Shown here one piece after another: positions 38,313 to 49,400 of a DNA stretch of 64,000 nucleotides (position 1 is its first letter; each line of letters starts with the position of its first letter). This DNA comes from Brumimicrobium sp035497735. GTDB taxonomy: Bacteria; Bacteroidota; Bacteroidia; Flavobacteriales_D; Crocinitomicaceae. The translations under genes were made by a program, and so were the position numbers. A model generated the notes under the pieces. The model was not told the DNA's origin, searched no databases, and saw only the letters and a list, made by a program, of their open reading frames with translations. The stretch is from contig DATJCX010000040.1 of assembly GCA_035497735.1 (NCBI GenBank), positions 26,748 through 90,747 of the forward strand, written 5' to 3'.

Positions 38313-39191
38313 TTAAAAGAAGTATTTATCTATAACGTAGGTATATTGAACAAGCGGTAAGTATATAAAAGAAGCAAACATAAGCTTTTTAGCAGCTTTG
38401 TCGTCTAATGTTAGGTATAATTTGTAGGCGTATAAGAAAAACCATAAACCAAGTAAAGACACGATTGCAACAGTAAACCAACCTAGATTTGCACCTTCTA
38501 ACTCTAAAGCCCAAGGCAACAAAGAGAAGGGAATTAATAAAAGTGCTACAAAGGCAATTCTAAAGGCTGCAATTTTAGTTTTCCCATGCTTAGAAGGTAA
38601 TAAATTGAATCCTGCTAGACTGTAATCCTTATCAGCTACCCAAGCAATCGCCCAAAAATGAGGTAGTTGCCACATAAATTGAACGAAAAATAAAGCACCC
38701 GGCAAGGCACCAAATGCTCCACCTTCAATTGCCCCAACGGCACCAATCATCGGTGGCATAGCCCCTGGAAATGCTCCAATAACTACTGCCCATGGCGTAA
38801 CACGTTTTGATGGTGTATAAATAAATGCATAAGAAACATAGGAAATCAACCCTAAAATCATGGTGTTTAGGTTCAACTGATAAAGCATCCATGAACCGAC
38901 AGTAAGGAAGATGATAACTGCAATAACCGCTTCTGTCAAAGACATTCTACCACTCGGAATCGGTCTGTCAGCTGTTCGCTGCATTTGGGCATCTAGTTTT
39001 CTTTCCCAGATTTGATTGCTTCCTATACTTGCACTCGTTACGAAGAAACCTCCAAGCAACAAATAAAAGAACTGTAAGCCTGTTCCACCACCTGCTAAAA
39101 GAAAACCAGCTAAGGCTGATATAGCTACAGAAAATGTAAGTCTAAACTTGGTAAAGGAGGAATAGTCTTTAAATTTTGATTTGATATCCAT
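38313..39191 (-). CDS. ctaB: Heme O synthase (protoheme IX farnesyltransferase)
   Basis: 292 residues with about nine hydrophobic helices. The first Asp-rich prenyl-binding motif is present in SNQIWERKLDAQMQRTADRPIPSGRM, with the usual NxxxDxxxD pattern of UbiA-type prenyltransferases. YTPSKRVTPWAVVIGAFPGAMPPMIG and FMWQLPHFWAIAWVADKDY are CtaB/CyoE hallmarks. It adds a farnesyl group to heme B to give heme O, the precursor for heme A. It is the first gene of the oxidase assembly operon, with a -7 box upstream. Confidence 0.95.
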   Translation of the reverse strand: MDIKSKFKDYSSFTKFRLTFSVAISALAGFLLAGGGTGLQFFYLLLGGFFVTSASIGSNQIWERKLDAQMQRTADRPIPSGRMSLTEAVIAVIIFLTVGSWMLYQLNLNTMILGLISYVSYAFIYTPSKRVTPWAVVIGAFPGAMPPMIGAVGAIEGGAFGALPGALFFVQFMWQLPHFWAIAWVADKDYSLAGFNLLPSKHGKTKIAAFRIAFVALLLIPFSLLPWALELEGANLGWFTVAIVSLLGLWFFLYAYKLYLTLDDKAAKKLMFASFIYLPLVQYTYVIDKYFF

Positions 39192-39222
39192 TTTTGAAAC
39201 TGACTAAATGCACAATGCGTGG

Positions 39223-39230
39223 CAAATTTA
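39223..39230 (-). promoter_or_regulatory. -7 box of the oxidase assembly operon
   Basis: TAAATTTG on the minus strand, perfect TAnnTTTG, about 32 bases before the ctaB ATG at 39191. Confidence 0.5.
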
Positions 39231-39346
39231 ATCATTATTTTATCTTCAAGATTGAATATAGACTACAAAATTGTAGAATTCTGACGAAAAAGGTCAAAAG
39301 TGACAAAATTCAATTTTTATAAGCGAACATTATAAAATCGAATCCG

Positions 39347-39354
39347 TATTTTTG
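39347..39354 (+). promoter_or_regulatory. -7 box of the decarboxylase gene
   Basis: TATTTTTG, perfect TAnnTTTG, 19 bases before ATG 39374. Confidence 0.55.
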
Positions 39355-39373
39355 CGAACAAATGAAATAAGTT

Positions 39374-40609
39374 ATGTACAAATATTGGGTTAAGAAATCA
39401 AACGAGGAGATAAAGGAAACAGTTTTTGGCGCTTTGGCGAAAAATGTGGATTACGAAAAGCAAAATACGCTTGGTATTCCAGCTTCTTATTTAGACCAAC
39501 AGGTATTTAATCAAAACGCGAGTTTCTTAAGTGATGCTCCTTTTTTAACTGCTTTAATTAAGAACCCAAACCACATCGGTGTACATACCTTAGGTAATTC
39601 CGAGCCTTTCTTCGCAGGAACACAAGAAATAGAAAGAGAACTAATCGCTGTTTGTGCACATGATATTTTAAATGGTGACGCCAACGAGAAGTTTGACGGA
39701 TATGTTGCAACTGGTGGAACAGAAGCAAACTTACAAGCAATTTGGATATACCGTAACTATTTCATGCAAGAAAAAGGACTCAAGCCTCATGAAATTTGTG
39801 TGATTACTTCTGTTGACAACCATTATTCAATGGACAAAGCAGGAAACGTTTTCTGTCTTCCAGTTCAAAAAGTCGAAGTTGATGAGAATATTCGCTTAAT
39901 CTCTCTTGAAAAAGTTCAAAAGGCTGTAGATATTCAAAAGAAAAACGGTGTGAAAGCATTTATTGTTGTCGCTAACATGATGACAACCATGTTTGGTTCT
40001 GTTGATGAGCCAGAATTCTATTCTGCAGTGATGGAAGCTGAAGGCCTGGATTACTTCATTCATGTTGATGGTGCGTATGGAGGTTTCTACTTCCCGTTTT
40101 CACAAAAAGACCACCATTTAGATTTCAGAAATTCAAAAGTTACATCGGTAACATTAGATGCGCATAAAATGGCGCAATCCCCATACGGAACAGGTTTGTT
40201 TATTATTCGTGAGGGTTTAATCAACTATGCACAAACGAAAGAGGCTAGCTATGTCGCTGGACAAGATTTCACACTTTCAGGAAGTCGATCAGGAGCAAAT
40301 GCAATTGCGGTTTGGATGATTCTAATGACCTATGGCCCATACGCTTGGATGGAAAAGATTTTCATTCTACAAAAACGTGCAAGCTGGACTTGTGAAAGAT
40401 TGGCGGAATTGAAAATTGAATTTTATCGTCATCCAGCATCGAATATCATTACCATTCGTTCGCAATATGTAAGTGAAAAAGTCGCACATAAATATGGTTT
40501 AGTGCCAGACAATCACAACCATGCGGAATGGTATAAGATTGTAATTATGGATCACGTAACGATCGAAAAATTAGGCGAATTAGTTCAAGACTTAGCGGCA
40601 CAAAGATAA
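39374..40609 (+). CDS. Group II PLP-dependent decarboxylase
   Basis: 411 residues. The pyridoxal-phosphate fold shows GYVATGGTEANLQAIW (phosphate binding), VITSVDNHYSMDKA (ring-stacking His), FIHVDGAYGGFYFPF (pyridine-nitrogen Asp), and the Schiff-base Lys in VTLDAHKMAQSPYGTG. This order is that of aromatic-L-amino-acid, glutamate and aspartate decarboxylases. The substrate cannot be told from sequence alone. No signal peptide, so cytoplasmic. Its last 25 bases overlap the end of the convergent membrane-protein gene. Confidence 0.88.
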   Translation: MYKYWVKKSNEEIKETVFGALAKNVDYEKQNTLGIPASYLDQQVFNQNASFLSDAPFLTALIKNPNHIGVHTLGNSEPFFAGTQEIERELIAVCAHDILNGDANEKFDGYVATGGTEANLQAIWIYRNYFMQEKGLKPHEICVITSVDNHYSMDKAGNVFCLPVQKVEVDENIRLISLEKVQKAVDIQKKNGVKAFIVVANMMTTMFGSVDEPEFYSAVMEAEGLDYFIHVDGAYGGFYFPFSQKDHHLDFRNSKVTSVTLDAHKMAQSPYGTGLFIIREGLINYAQTKEASYVAGQDFTLSGSRSGANAIAVWMILMTYGPYAWMEKIFILQKRASWTCERLAELKIEFYRHPASNIITIRSQYVSEKVAHKYGLVPDNHNHAEWYKIVIMDHVTIEKLGELVQDLAAQR

Positions 40610-40956
40610 AACTGTTTTCTCCATAGAACATAGAATATTCCGCTGATGCTATAACAAAGTATATCGGCGTAATCGCGAACATATACCGAACTTTTTGTCG
40701 GCAGATAAAATTCAAAATAAAGGCCAAAGAGAATTACGCTGGCAACAACCATGGCAGTAGGTAATTCATAAGTAGGCATTTTCTTTATTCTTCGAATAAC
40801 AAATAACAGAATTGTATTGACAACAACTATACTCAGTAAATCTGCTAGGTAATTGGTAACAAAAACAGGCATTGCTAACGTTGTTTGCTTTAGCGCATAG
40901 TACAAAATATAAACGCTAAATAGAAAAATAAACAAAGGGTGTCCAATGGTTTTCAT
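40585..40956 (-). CDS. Small membrane protein of unknown function
   Basis: 123 residues with about four hydrophobic helices and the motif YLPTKSSVYVRDYADILCYSISGIFYVLWRK near the C-terminus, where a conserved-looking Asp sits between helices. The family was not recognised; the pattern is slightly reminiscent of VanZ-like small membrane proteins. Its start ATG (40956) shares a base with the stop of the zinc-ribbon gene upstream, so the two are coupled. Tail-to-tail overlap of 25 bases with the decarboxylase gene. Confidence 0.65.
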   Translation of the reverse strand: MKTIGHPLFIFLFSVYILYYALKQTTLAMPVFVTNYLADLLSIVVVNTILLFVIRRIKKMPTYELPTAMVVASVILFGLYFEFYLPTKSSVYVRDYADILCYSISGIFYVLWRKQFYLCAAKS

Positions 40957-41246
40957 CAGCCAGTTGCAAAAGAAATAAAATACATAATGATAAGCATAAA
41001 GCCAATATAAATCAGCCAGATAGACATCAATATATAGTAAAGTACTTTTAAAAATGGATTTTTTGAGTTTTTTAAATAATCCATGGCCTTCTTTAATTTC
41101 GAAGGAGGTTCAGGTGGTGTATTTCTAGCAATCTCTTGCTCCACAATTTCTTCTTGCAATACTCTGCACAATATATGGCCGCAGTGCTCGCATTCTTGTG
41201 ATGTTGTGGACCATTGCTTGCAGTTGTGACAGAGAACCTTTTTCAT
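40956..41246 (-). CDS. Zinc-ribbon membrane protein
   Basis: 96 residues. The N-terminus has two CxxC pairs, CHNCKQWSTTSQECEHCGH, a zinc ribbon; a Pro/Lys linker follows, then one hydrophobic helix (about residues 70-92). It is probably a small cytoplasmic-facing zinc-binding membrane protein. Function unknown. It is the first gene of a two-gene unit with the next membrane protein. Confidence 0.65.
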   Translation of the reverse strand: MKKVLCHNCKQWSTTSQECEHCGHILCRVLQEEIVEQEIARNTPPEPPSKLKKAMDYLKNSKNPFLKVLYYILMSIWLIYIGFMLIIMYFISFATG

Positions 41247-41313
41247 TTGCTTAAAGTAATTAAGGCTGCCTTTAAATTAGACAGCCTTCATATTAAAATA
41301 TTTCTAATTCAAT

Positions 41314-42093
41314 TTATTTTTTTTTGAAAGAATTAATGGCATTAACGGTGAAGTCTGACAAAACCAATTGTCCGCTCATTGCAGCACGCTCATCTAATAA
41401 GTCAAACCAATGTTCTGTCCCCTCCCAAAGTGTTTCTTTTAATAAACGCATTGCCTCAGGATTAGAAAGAGCTAATTGATTTGCTAAGGTTGTAACAGCC
41501 TCGTCTAATTCTTCTACATTCTCATAAATTTCGGCATACAATCCTTTTTCTTTCGCCCACTCTGCAGTTTGCCATTCCGTAGCATTGATTGCCAATTGCC
41601 CCATTGCTGAAACACCAACTTTTCTTGCTACCGCAGGTCCAACTACAAAAGGTCCGATTCCAACAGCTAATTCAGACAACTTAACAGAAGCAAACTTCGT
41701 TGCTAAACAATAATCAACAGCAGATGCTAAACCAACACCACCTCCTACTGCTTTACCTTGAACTCTACCAATAATAAACTTAGGAGCTTTACGACAAGCA
41801 TTGATTACATTAGCGAATCCAGAGAAAAACTTTTTACCTGTCTCGAAATCTTTAATTGAAATTAATTCGTCAAAACTTGCGCCAGCACAGAAAGCTCTAC
41901 CACCTTCCGACTTTAAAACGATTACTTTTACCTCATCATTTTTTCCTAATTCTGTAACTGTATCAGCTAATTTAGCCAATACACGACCAGGAAGAGAATT
42001 GCTTAATGGATGATGAAATTCTATGGTAGCTATACCTTTTCCATCGATTTCATATTTTACATCTCCTAAAGTTATTGCATCGATTGCGCTCAT
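41314..42093 (-). CDS. Enoyl-CoA hydratase/isomerase family protein
   Basis: 259 residues of the crotonase fold. Oxyanion-hole regions are GRAFCAGASFDEL (about residue 66) and GKAVGGGVGLASAVDYCLATKFASVKLSELAVGIGPFVVGPAVARKVG (about residues 110-155). The first catalytic Glu of typical hydratases is not obvious at the GGG position, while a Glu is present in LSELAVGIGP, the second site. This suggests a hydratase, isomerase or a related thioester reaction; the substrate is not known. It stands alone with its own -7 box. Confidence 0.88.
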   Translation of the reverse strand: MSAIDAITLGDVKYEIDGKGIATIEFHHPLSNSLPGRVLAKLADTVTELGKNDEVKVIVLKSEGGRAFCAGASFDELISIKDFETGKKFFSGFANVINACRKAPKFIIGRVQGKAVGGGVGLASAVDYCLATKFASVKLSELAVGIGPFVVGPAVARKVGVSAMGQLAINATEWQTAEWAKEKGLYAEIYENVEELDEAVTTLANQLALSNPEAMRLLKETLWEGTEHWFDLLDERAAMSGQLVLSDFTVNAINSFKKK

Positions 42094-42116
42094 TTTTCTA
42101 GATTTAAAGTTTGCCC

Positions 42117-42124
42117 CAAAAATA
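42117..42124 (-). promoter_or_regulatory. -7 box of the enoyl-CoA hydratase gene
   Basis: TATTTTTG on the minus strand, perfect TAnnTTTG, 24 bases before the ATG at 42093. Confidence 0.55.
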
Positions 42125-42292
42125 AGGATTACTTAGTAATATTCGACCTTTATTAGACTTTAATTTCAATATATCCCCTTCAACACAGCATCACTTTTGA
42201 TTTAAAAAAGTAGCTAGCAATCTTCCCGAATACTTTTTTGGCTATTTAAAATATCTTTTCTATATTTACTTGTATAAATTTTCATCACTACT

Positions 42293-43027
42293 ATGAGAAA
42301 ACTAACACAAACAAATAAGCCGATTCACCTTCTAAAAAATCTCATTCATGGATTCCTAACGCTATTCTATCCGCACACATGTTTACTTTGCGTCAGAGAA
42401 TTGAACCAACAAGATGAGTTTATGTGCTTTTCTTGTCGAAGCGAACTCCACTTTACTTACTTTGAAAAGTATGAGGAAGAAACCGTTGCAGACGAAAAGT
42501 TTTGGGGAAAATATCAAATAGACAATGTTTATTCGTTGCTCTACTTCGAAAAAGGAAATTCAACCCAAAATATTCTACATCAAATAAAATACAAGGAAGG
42601 AAAAGGTGTTGGTGAATATATGGGAAAACTCATCGGAGAAAGAATAAAGGACATTGAGAAATACAAGTCTGTAGATGCAATCATCCCCGTTCCCATTCAC
42701 TCCAAAAAGAAATTTAGCAGAGGTCACAATCAAAGCTTGATAATTGCAAAAGGTATTAGTCAAGAAATGACCATAAACATTGCCGACATTCTTAAAAGAG
42801 TAAAAAATGATGCATCACAGACAAGAAAAAGCAAAGAAGAAAGGTATGAAAATGTTAAGGGAAAATTTGCCGTAAAAAAGAATCACACAGGACCGTTTAA
42901 TCATGTCCTTATCGTTGATGATGTTTTGACGACTGGTGCTACATTGGAATCTGTTGCTCGAACCATACGCGCCACTTTTCCCAATACAAAAGTCAGTTTG
43001 GCTACTATTGCCATAGCTCACAAGTAG
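42293..43027 (+). CDS. ComF family phosphoribosyltransferase-like protein
   Basis: 244 residues. An N-terminal zinc-finger-like region (CLLCVRELNQQDEFMCFSCRSEL) precedes a PRTase domain with the PRPP-binding loop VLIVDDVLTTGATLESV and the earlier block VDAIIPVPIHSKKKFSRGHNQS. This is the ComF plan. ComF is linked to DNA uptake in naturally competent bacteria; whether it works so here is unknown. It stands alone between unrelated genes. Confidence 0.9.
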   Translation: MRKLTQTNKPIHLLKNLIHGFLTLFYPHTCLLCVRELNQQDEFMCFSCRSELHFTYFEKYEEETVADEKFWGKYQIDNVYSLLYFEKGNSTQNILHQIKYKEGKGVGEYMGKLIGERIKDIEKYKSVDAIIPVPIHSKKKFSRGHNQSLIIAKGISQEMTINIADILKRVKNDASQTRKSKEERYENVKGKFAVKKNHTGPFNHVLIVDDVLTTGATLESVARTIRATFPNTKVSLATIAIAHK

Positions 43028-43155
43028 ATAACAAACTACAAATACACAACCTTTGAGACCCTTCATTTTCCACTGGTATTTACATGAGCGGTATTAATGA
43101 ATAGGTATAATAATCTTATATTGCGTCATTTAAACACTAAACTATTCAATAGATT

Positions 43156-45411
43156 ATGAAACTTATATATTTGTTTTTGTTTATATTAATTGGCTTTTCT
43201 ACTAATGCTCAACTTCAAGCATCATTTACATCAACGTTAAATAACATATGTGACGGAAGTGATTGCGATTATGAAGGGCCTAGTATTTTGATTAATGAAA
43301 TTATGATTACTCCTACGGGGAACATAGATGGCTCTCTTTCTGGAGATGCTGGATTAAACGTAGGGCGTGGAGAATGGATTGAATTATACAACCCAAATAT
43401 TTGTGAGCCAGTTGACATTTCATGCTTTTACCTAGGAAATAATACACAAGAAGGAGGTGGCGGTTATATTATCCCTGAAGGAACAATCGTTCCTGCTGGT
43501 GGATTCTTTATATTAAGAGGAGCAAATGCACCGCCTGTACCTACAAATAAATTAGTGCAAAACGGCGGGAATGTAGTAGAGGTAATTGCACCTCACGACG
43601 TGTCAGGGAACATGGTTTGTGCAGGAGGTAGCCGTTTATGGTTCCCAAATGCTGGAGGATGGTTTGCGTTCTACGATAGAGATGGTGTTCCACAAGACGC
43701 AATTAGCTGGGGCGGATCTGGTGCAATAGCGAATGGTAACGGTGTACCTTGTGTTCCTACCTACGCATGTAACGGCGCTCCAGTAAGTTCACTAGCAAGC
43801 TACAACAATATAGTGGCAGAACGTAAGCATACTTTTGATGTTCCTGGTGGGTTTTTAGGACTCCCTGGAAGTCTAGAATCCAATAAATCTATAAGAAGAA
43901 TTCCTGATGGCGGACCTTGGTCGACAACGCAAGGAAATGATACTTATGCTGAATGTAACGATGTATGTGCCGAATTAGGTTCTTCGACTTGTGACGGAAC
44001 AGCAACAATTAACGTTACGGGTGGTTCAGGAAACTATACTTACCTATGGAATGATTCAGAAGCACAAATGACACAAACAGCTGTTGGTTTATGTGAGGGA
44101 ACATTTTCGGTAATTGTAACAGACACTGATAACGGTACTACAGAAACATTTACAGTGGAAATTGAAAATATTATCATCGACTCAGAATCTACTAGCTCTC
44201 CTTCTACTTGTGGAAATACTGATGGAAGTATCACGATATCAGGAACAGATGGAGCCGCACCTTATACATATTCAGTTGAAGGTGGAACAGCAACAACAAA
44301 TGGAACTTTTGGAGATTTAGGCTCTGGTTCATACAACTACGTTGTTGTAGATGCAAATGGATGTGTAACCCAAGGTTCACAAAGTATTGCAGATGTTGGA
44401 GGTGTTGAAATAACAAGCATAACACCAACTCACCCAACATGCTTCGGAGCTTGCGACGGTAGCGTAATGGTAGTTGTAAATGCGGACCCAACAGGTTTGG
44501 TATTTGAATGGAAAGATGCAGACGGAAACACTGTTGGAACAAATGCAACTGCAATCGACTTATGTGATGGAACATATAGTATTACAGTAACAGATGCGAA
44601 TGGATGTACTTCATCAGAAAGTGTGACATTGTCACAACCTGCTGAAATAGATGCATCTTTTGAATTAACAGATTTCTGTGAAGGACATTCCAACCAAGCT
44701 ACGAATATCATTAGTACTGGTGGAACATTCAGTATTACTTCACCAACAGGAGACGGTGCAACAATCAATGCGAACTCAGGTGCTATTTCTAACGGAGTGG
44801 CTGGAACAACTTATACAGTAATGTACGAAACAGCAGGAGGATGTTCTTCTTCAACAGAAACGGTAGTTGTACTACACTCTCCAATTATCGATTTAACAGC
44901 TAGTCCAGTTGACGGTGAACCACCATTAATAGTTGTTTTTGGAAACAACACAAGTGGAAACAATACCTATGAATGGGATTTTGACGATGGAAGCACGGAT
45001 ACGGATGATGGCATCATCGTTACACATTCCTACCAAGACGCTGGTGTTTTTGAAGCAACATTAACAGCAACTAGTCAAGATGGTTGTGTGGCAAAAGCAA
45101 GTGTAATAATAACTGTTACGCTGCCTGATATGGATTATACTTTCCCGAATACCTTTACACCAAATGGAGACGGTGGAAATGAAACTTGGAAGCTTGCAAT
45201 GGAAGAAAATGTTGCCAGTCTTGAAATCGTGATTCTAAACCGTTGGGGAAATGTGGTATTCGAAAGCAATGAAATAGATTTTGAATGGAATGGAAAAATC
45301 AAAAACTCAGGAGCAGAATGTTCCGAAGGTGTCTATTTCTACAAAGCGATGATGAAAAACTATAGTGGAGATGAAGTTCAGGAACATGGATACATTCATA
45401 TACACAGATAA
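43156..45411 (+). CDS. Type IX-secreted surface protein with gliding-motility CHU_C domain
   Basis: 751 residues. A signal peptide (MKLIYLFLFILIGFSTNAQ) leads into a lamin-tail domain (ILINEIMITPTGNIDGS...GEWIELYNP, about residues 45-250), then SprB-type repeats with Cys pairs (for example TCGNTDGSITISGTDGAAPYTYS and TCFGACDGSVMVVVNADPTG), a PKD-like domain (EWDFDDGSTDTDDG...HSYQDAGVFEATLTA, about residue 590), and the C-terminal type B sorting domain TFTPNGDGGNETW...VEFNGKIKNSG-like region ending EHGYIHIHR. It is exported through the type IX system to the cell surface; adhesion or gliding is the family role. A terminator follows. Confidence 0.9.
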   Translation: MKLIYLFLFILIGFSTNAQLQASFTSTLNNICDGSDCDYEGPSILINEIMITPTGNIDGSLSGDAGLNVGRGEWIELYNPNICEPVDISCFYLGNNTQEGGGGYIIPEGTIVPAGGFFILRGANAPPVPTNKLVQNGGNVVEVIAPHDVSGNMVCAGGSRLWFPNAGGWFAFYDRDGVPQDAISWGGSGAIANGNGVPCVPTYACNGAPVSSLASYNNIVAERKHTFDVPGGFLGLPGSLESNKSIRRIPDGGPWSTTQGNDTYAECNDVCAELGSSTCDGTATINVTGGSGNYTYLWNDSEAQMTQTAVGLCEGTFSVIVTDTDNGTTETFTVEIENIIIDSESTSSPSTCGNTDGSITISGTDGAAPYTYSVEGGTATTNGTFGDLGSGSYNYVVVDANGCVTQGSQSIADVGGVEITSITPTHPTCFGACDGSVMVVVNADPTGLVFEWKDADGNTVGTNATAIDLCDGTYSITVTDANGCTSSESVTLSQPAEIDASFELTDFCEGHSNQATNIISTGGTFSITSPTGDGATINANSGAISNGVAGTTYTVMYETAGGCSSSTETVVVLHSPIIDLTASPVDGEPPLIVVFGNNTSGNNTYEWDFDDGSTDTDDGIIVTHSYQDAGVFEATLTATSQDGCVAKASVIITVTLPDMDYTFPNTFTPNGDGGNETWKLAMEENVASLEIVILNRWGNVVFESNEIDFEWNGKIKNSGAECSEGVYFYKAMMKNYSGDEVQEHGYIHIHR

Positions 45412-45456
45412 AATTAAAACCGAATCGCTAGACTATATGTCTCGATCTTAATTAGA

Positions 45457-45489
45457 AGAGCAACTCAATTTTATGAGTTGCTCTTTTTG
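45457..45489 (+). terminator. Terminator of the CHU_C protein gene
   Basis: AGAGCAACTCA pairs perfectly with TGAGTTGCTCT around a six-base loop, then TTTTTG. Confidence 0.9.
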
Positions 45490-45559
45490 TTTCTTTTTTG
45501 TTTCTATTTTAGATTACTACAGTTTTTTTCATACTTTAGAAGTTCCAAAACTATAAATT

Positions 45560-46435
45560 ATGAAACTTGTCATTAAAAACTTAAACAAAACCTATAAAAA
45601 CGGGGTTAAAGCAATCGACGACTTAAGCATCGAGATTGGAACAGGAATGTTTGGCTTATTAGGTCCAAACGGAGCTGGAAAATCTTCCTTGATGCGAACG
45701 ATTGCAACACTACAAAAACCAGATAGCGGTAGCGTTTTCTTTGGTGACATCAACGTCTTAGAAGAACAAAATGAGTTTCGTAAGATACTAGGGTATCTGC
45801 CACAAGACTTCGGAGTTTATCCAAACGTTTCAGCGGAAGAATTACTCCATTACTTTGCAAAGTTAAAAGGTGTAACAACTGCTAGTGGGCGAAAAGAGAT
45901 TGTGGATAGCGTTTTAAACGTAACCAATCTTTATGATGTAAGAAAGAAAAGTGTGAGTGGTTATTCAGGTGGAATGAAACAACGTTTCGGAATTGCGCAA
46001 TTACTTTTAAATGACCCTAAATTAATTATTGTCGATGAGCCAACAGCAGGATTAGACCCTGCAGAACGCCACCGATTCTTGAATGTATTACGAGAAATTG
46101 GAACAGACAATACCGTGATTTTCTCTACCCACATTGTGGATGATGTAAATGAACTTTGTCATGAAATGGCTATTCTTAACGGAGGAAGAGTTCTGGAAAG
46201 AAAAACACCAAAGGAGGCAGAAAAAGGACTTCAAGGTTTAATATGGTCGAAAGAAGTGCCACGTGAAGTAGCAGAAGAATTAAATCTTTCTCTCAATATC
46301 TTATCGAGTAGCTTTACAGATAATAACAACCTAAATATTAGAGTTCACTCCAAAGAATCTTTAAAAGATGAAGGTTTTGAAGAAGTGAAACCAAACTTGG
46401 AGGACGTTTATTTTATTGCACTTAAAAACGATTAA
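45560..46435 (+). CDS. ABC transporter ATP-binding protein
   Basis: 291 residues. Walker A GLLGPNGAGKSSLMRT (about residue 32), Q-loop GYLPQDFG, signature SGYSGGMKQR, Walker B LIIVDEPTAGLDP, and switch His in STHIVDD. The extra C-terminal 70 residues are typical of the Bcr/CcmA-type exporters. It is 3 bases from the permease-peptidase fusion gene, so the two make one transporter of the ABC-2 type. The substrate is unknown. Confidence 0.93.
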   Translation: MKLVIKNLNKTYKNGVKAIDDLSIEIGTGMFGLLGPNGAGKSSLMRTIATLQKPDSGSVFFGDINVLEEQNEFRKILGYLPQDFGVYPNVSAEELLHYFAKLKGVTTASGRKEIVDSVLNVTNLYDVRKKSVSGYSGGMKQRFGIAQLLLNDPKLIIVDEPTAGLDPAERHRFLNVLREIGTDNTVIFSTHIVDDVNELCHEMAILNGGRVLERKTPKEAEKGLQGLIWSKEVPREVAEELNLSLNILSSSFTDNNNLNIRVHSKESLKDEGFEEVKPNLEDVYFIALKND

Positions 46436-46438
46436 GCC

Positions 46439-49400
46439 ATGTTTAGAGCCATATTTACTTTTGAATTAAAACATTGGTTAAGGAGCTGGGAATTTTATCT
46501 CTATGCAACAGTATTTTTTCTTATTGCATTCTTGTTAATGATGTCTGCTTTAGGTGTATTTGATAGCGTAAAAGCTTCAACTACTTCTGCTAATTATATC
46601 AATACTCCAATTGTTATCAATACAATTGTTGAGCAAGTCAACAAGTTGTTGTACTTTCTTTTCCCTTCAATAATTGGAGCATGCATATACCGAGATTATA
46701 AGTACGATGTTCACCATCTTTTATATTCTTATTCTTTCACCAAAACAAGTTACTTACTTGGAAAATTTCTAAGTGCCTTCCTTATTACATTTATCATTAG
46801 TGTTTGTATCGGATTGGGTTTGTATTTAGCAACCTTAATTCCACTCGCCAATCCTCAGTCTGTAGGACCGAATATTTTCTGGAATTATGCACAAGTTTAT
46901 TTGTTAAACATCCTCCCGAATATGCTTTTCATTGGAGTGATTGTTTTTGTGGTTACTACATTATCACGAAGCGTTTACATCGGATTCGTTACCGTTATCA
47001 TCTTGACGGTTCTCCAAGGTATCTTGGGGAGTTTGACAGGAAATATGGACAACAAAGTATTAGCTGCCTTATTAGACCCTTCTGGATCCCAAGCAATTAA
47101 ATATTACACACAATATTGGACGATAGACGATTATAACAATATGAATTTACCAATTGAGAAATGGTTTATTCTTAATCGCACAATATGGCTTGGTGTGACA
47201 GGAATATTCCTGCTGTTTTTAGGAAAATGGTTCTCTTTCTCACAAAGTCCAATCAGTTTTGGAAAAAAGGCGAAAGGTGAACGTGTAGTAAAAAACAATT
47301 TTGTTGGTCTAACACGTATTGTTTTACCAAAGGTAAACTATGATTTTTCATTAAAATCACAACTTCAAAACATTGTCAGTTTTACTAAATTCGATTTCAA
47401 ATACATCGTTAAAAACAAAGTTTTCTTAATATTGGTAGGCTTGGGGATTTTGATGATGGTACTTGTTTCTACAACTGGATCGATGGTTTACGGAACGAGC
47501 GTATATCCTGTAACAAGAATTATGTTGGAATTGCCAGGTGCCACCTTCCAATTCTTTGCTATTCTAATTACATTTTTAGCTGCAGGACAATTAGTACATC
47601 GTGCAGCAATTGCAAAAATGGACCATTTAATTGATTCTTCTCCTGTTTCGAATGGAGTGCTATTTGCATCTAAAACATTAGCGCTAATTCTGGTTCAACT
47701 AGTACTTTGGTTGGTGATAATATTCAGTGGTATCGCAATACAAAGCTATCATGGGTTTTACGATTTTGAAATAGGCTTATATTTAAAAGCACTTTTAGGA
47801 ATCAATTGGATTTGGTATATAATCTGGGCAGGATTAGCCATTGCGGTACAAACCTTCTTTAAGAATTATTTAATTGCCTTTTTTGTATTATTGGTTTTCT
47901 TCCTATTTGGTGACCAGATTTCTAATTTTGGAATTGAACAAAATATCTTCTTCTTTAACAGACTACCCTATGTGTCATATTCTGACATGAATGGTTTTGG
48001 AAGTGTTCTACCGAAGTATTTCACATACTCCTTATACTGGTGTCTATTTATTGGTTTTTTAAGTGGTTTAACCCTCCTTTTCTGGAGAAGAGGTGTTTCT
48101 ATGGAACTAAAAAACCGTTTCTATTATGCCAAAAAACGTGCGAAAGCAATTATTGTAATTCCAACAGCATTCTTCTTTGTTGGTTTCATTGGACTAGGCG
48201 CTTACTTATATTACGAAAACACTGTTCTCAACACCTTTATTTCTTCTAAAGATCTGGAACAATTGCGTGTTGATTACGAATTGCAATACAAGCGCTATGA
48301 GAACTTAGTCTTACCACGTATTACAGATGTAAAGGTAGATGTCGATATTTATCCAAACGAAAGGGACTTTGAAGCAAGAGGGATTTTTACACTAACGAAT
48401 AAGAACGCAAAGTCAGTAGATAGCCTTTTGATTCGATATGATTCAGATATGCTCAGCGACATTCAAATTGACGGTGCCGAATTTTTATCAACAGATACTT
48501 TGATGGGCTTTAGCTTTTATCGCTTTAAGCAACCACTAGATTCGGGTGAAGTGACAAATTTAAACTTTACCATTAAGAATAGACCCAATACATGTATCAG
48601 GTCGAACTCACCGATACTTGAAAACGGTACTTTTATTTCAAACTCACTATTTCCTGCATTAGGATATAGCGCAGATGGTGAAATCAGTGACAATAGAGTT
48701 AGAAAAAAGTACAACTTACCAATGCGAGCGAGAATGGCTCAGCAATCTGATAAAGAGGCACTTAAAAACACTTATATCAGCAATGACGCAGATTGGATTT
48801 CTTTTGAAACTACAGTTAGCACGAGTACAGATCAAATCGCAATCGCACCGGGCTACTTACAAGACGAATGGATAGATGGAGACCGTCGCTATTTCCATTA
48901 TAAAATGGATCAGAAGATGTTAAACTTCTATGCGTTTAACTCGGCACGTTATGAAGTGCTAAGAGACAAATGGAAGGATATTAATATTGAAATTTACTAT
49001 CATAAAGGACATGAATTCAATATCGAAAGAATGGCGAAAGGTGTAAAAGAGGGATTGAAATATTTCACTGAAAATTTTAGTCCATATCAACACAAACAAG
49101 TTAGAATTTTAGAATTCCCAAATACAATGGGTTCATTCGCACAGTCCTTTGCCAATACAATTCCATATTCTGAAGCTATTGGTTTTATTGCCGCGGTAGA
49201 TGAAGAGGATGACAATGCAGTAGATTATCCGTTTTCTGTTACTGCTCACGAAGTAGCGCATCAATGGTGGGCACATCAGGTGATCGGAGCCAACGTACAA
49301 GGTGCAACTATGCTTTCTGAAAGCTTGGCGGAGTACAGTTCTCTTAAGGTTCTAGAACATGAATATGGGAAAGGACAAATGAGAAAATTCTTAAAAATCG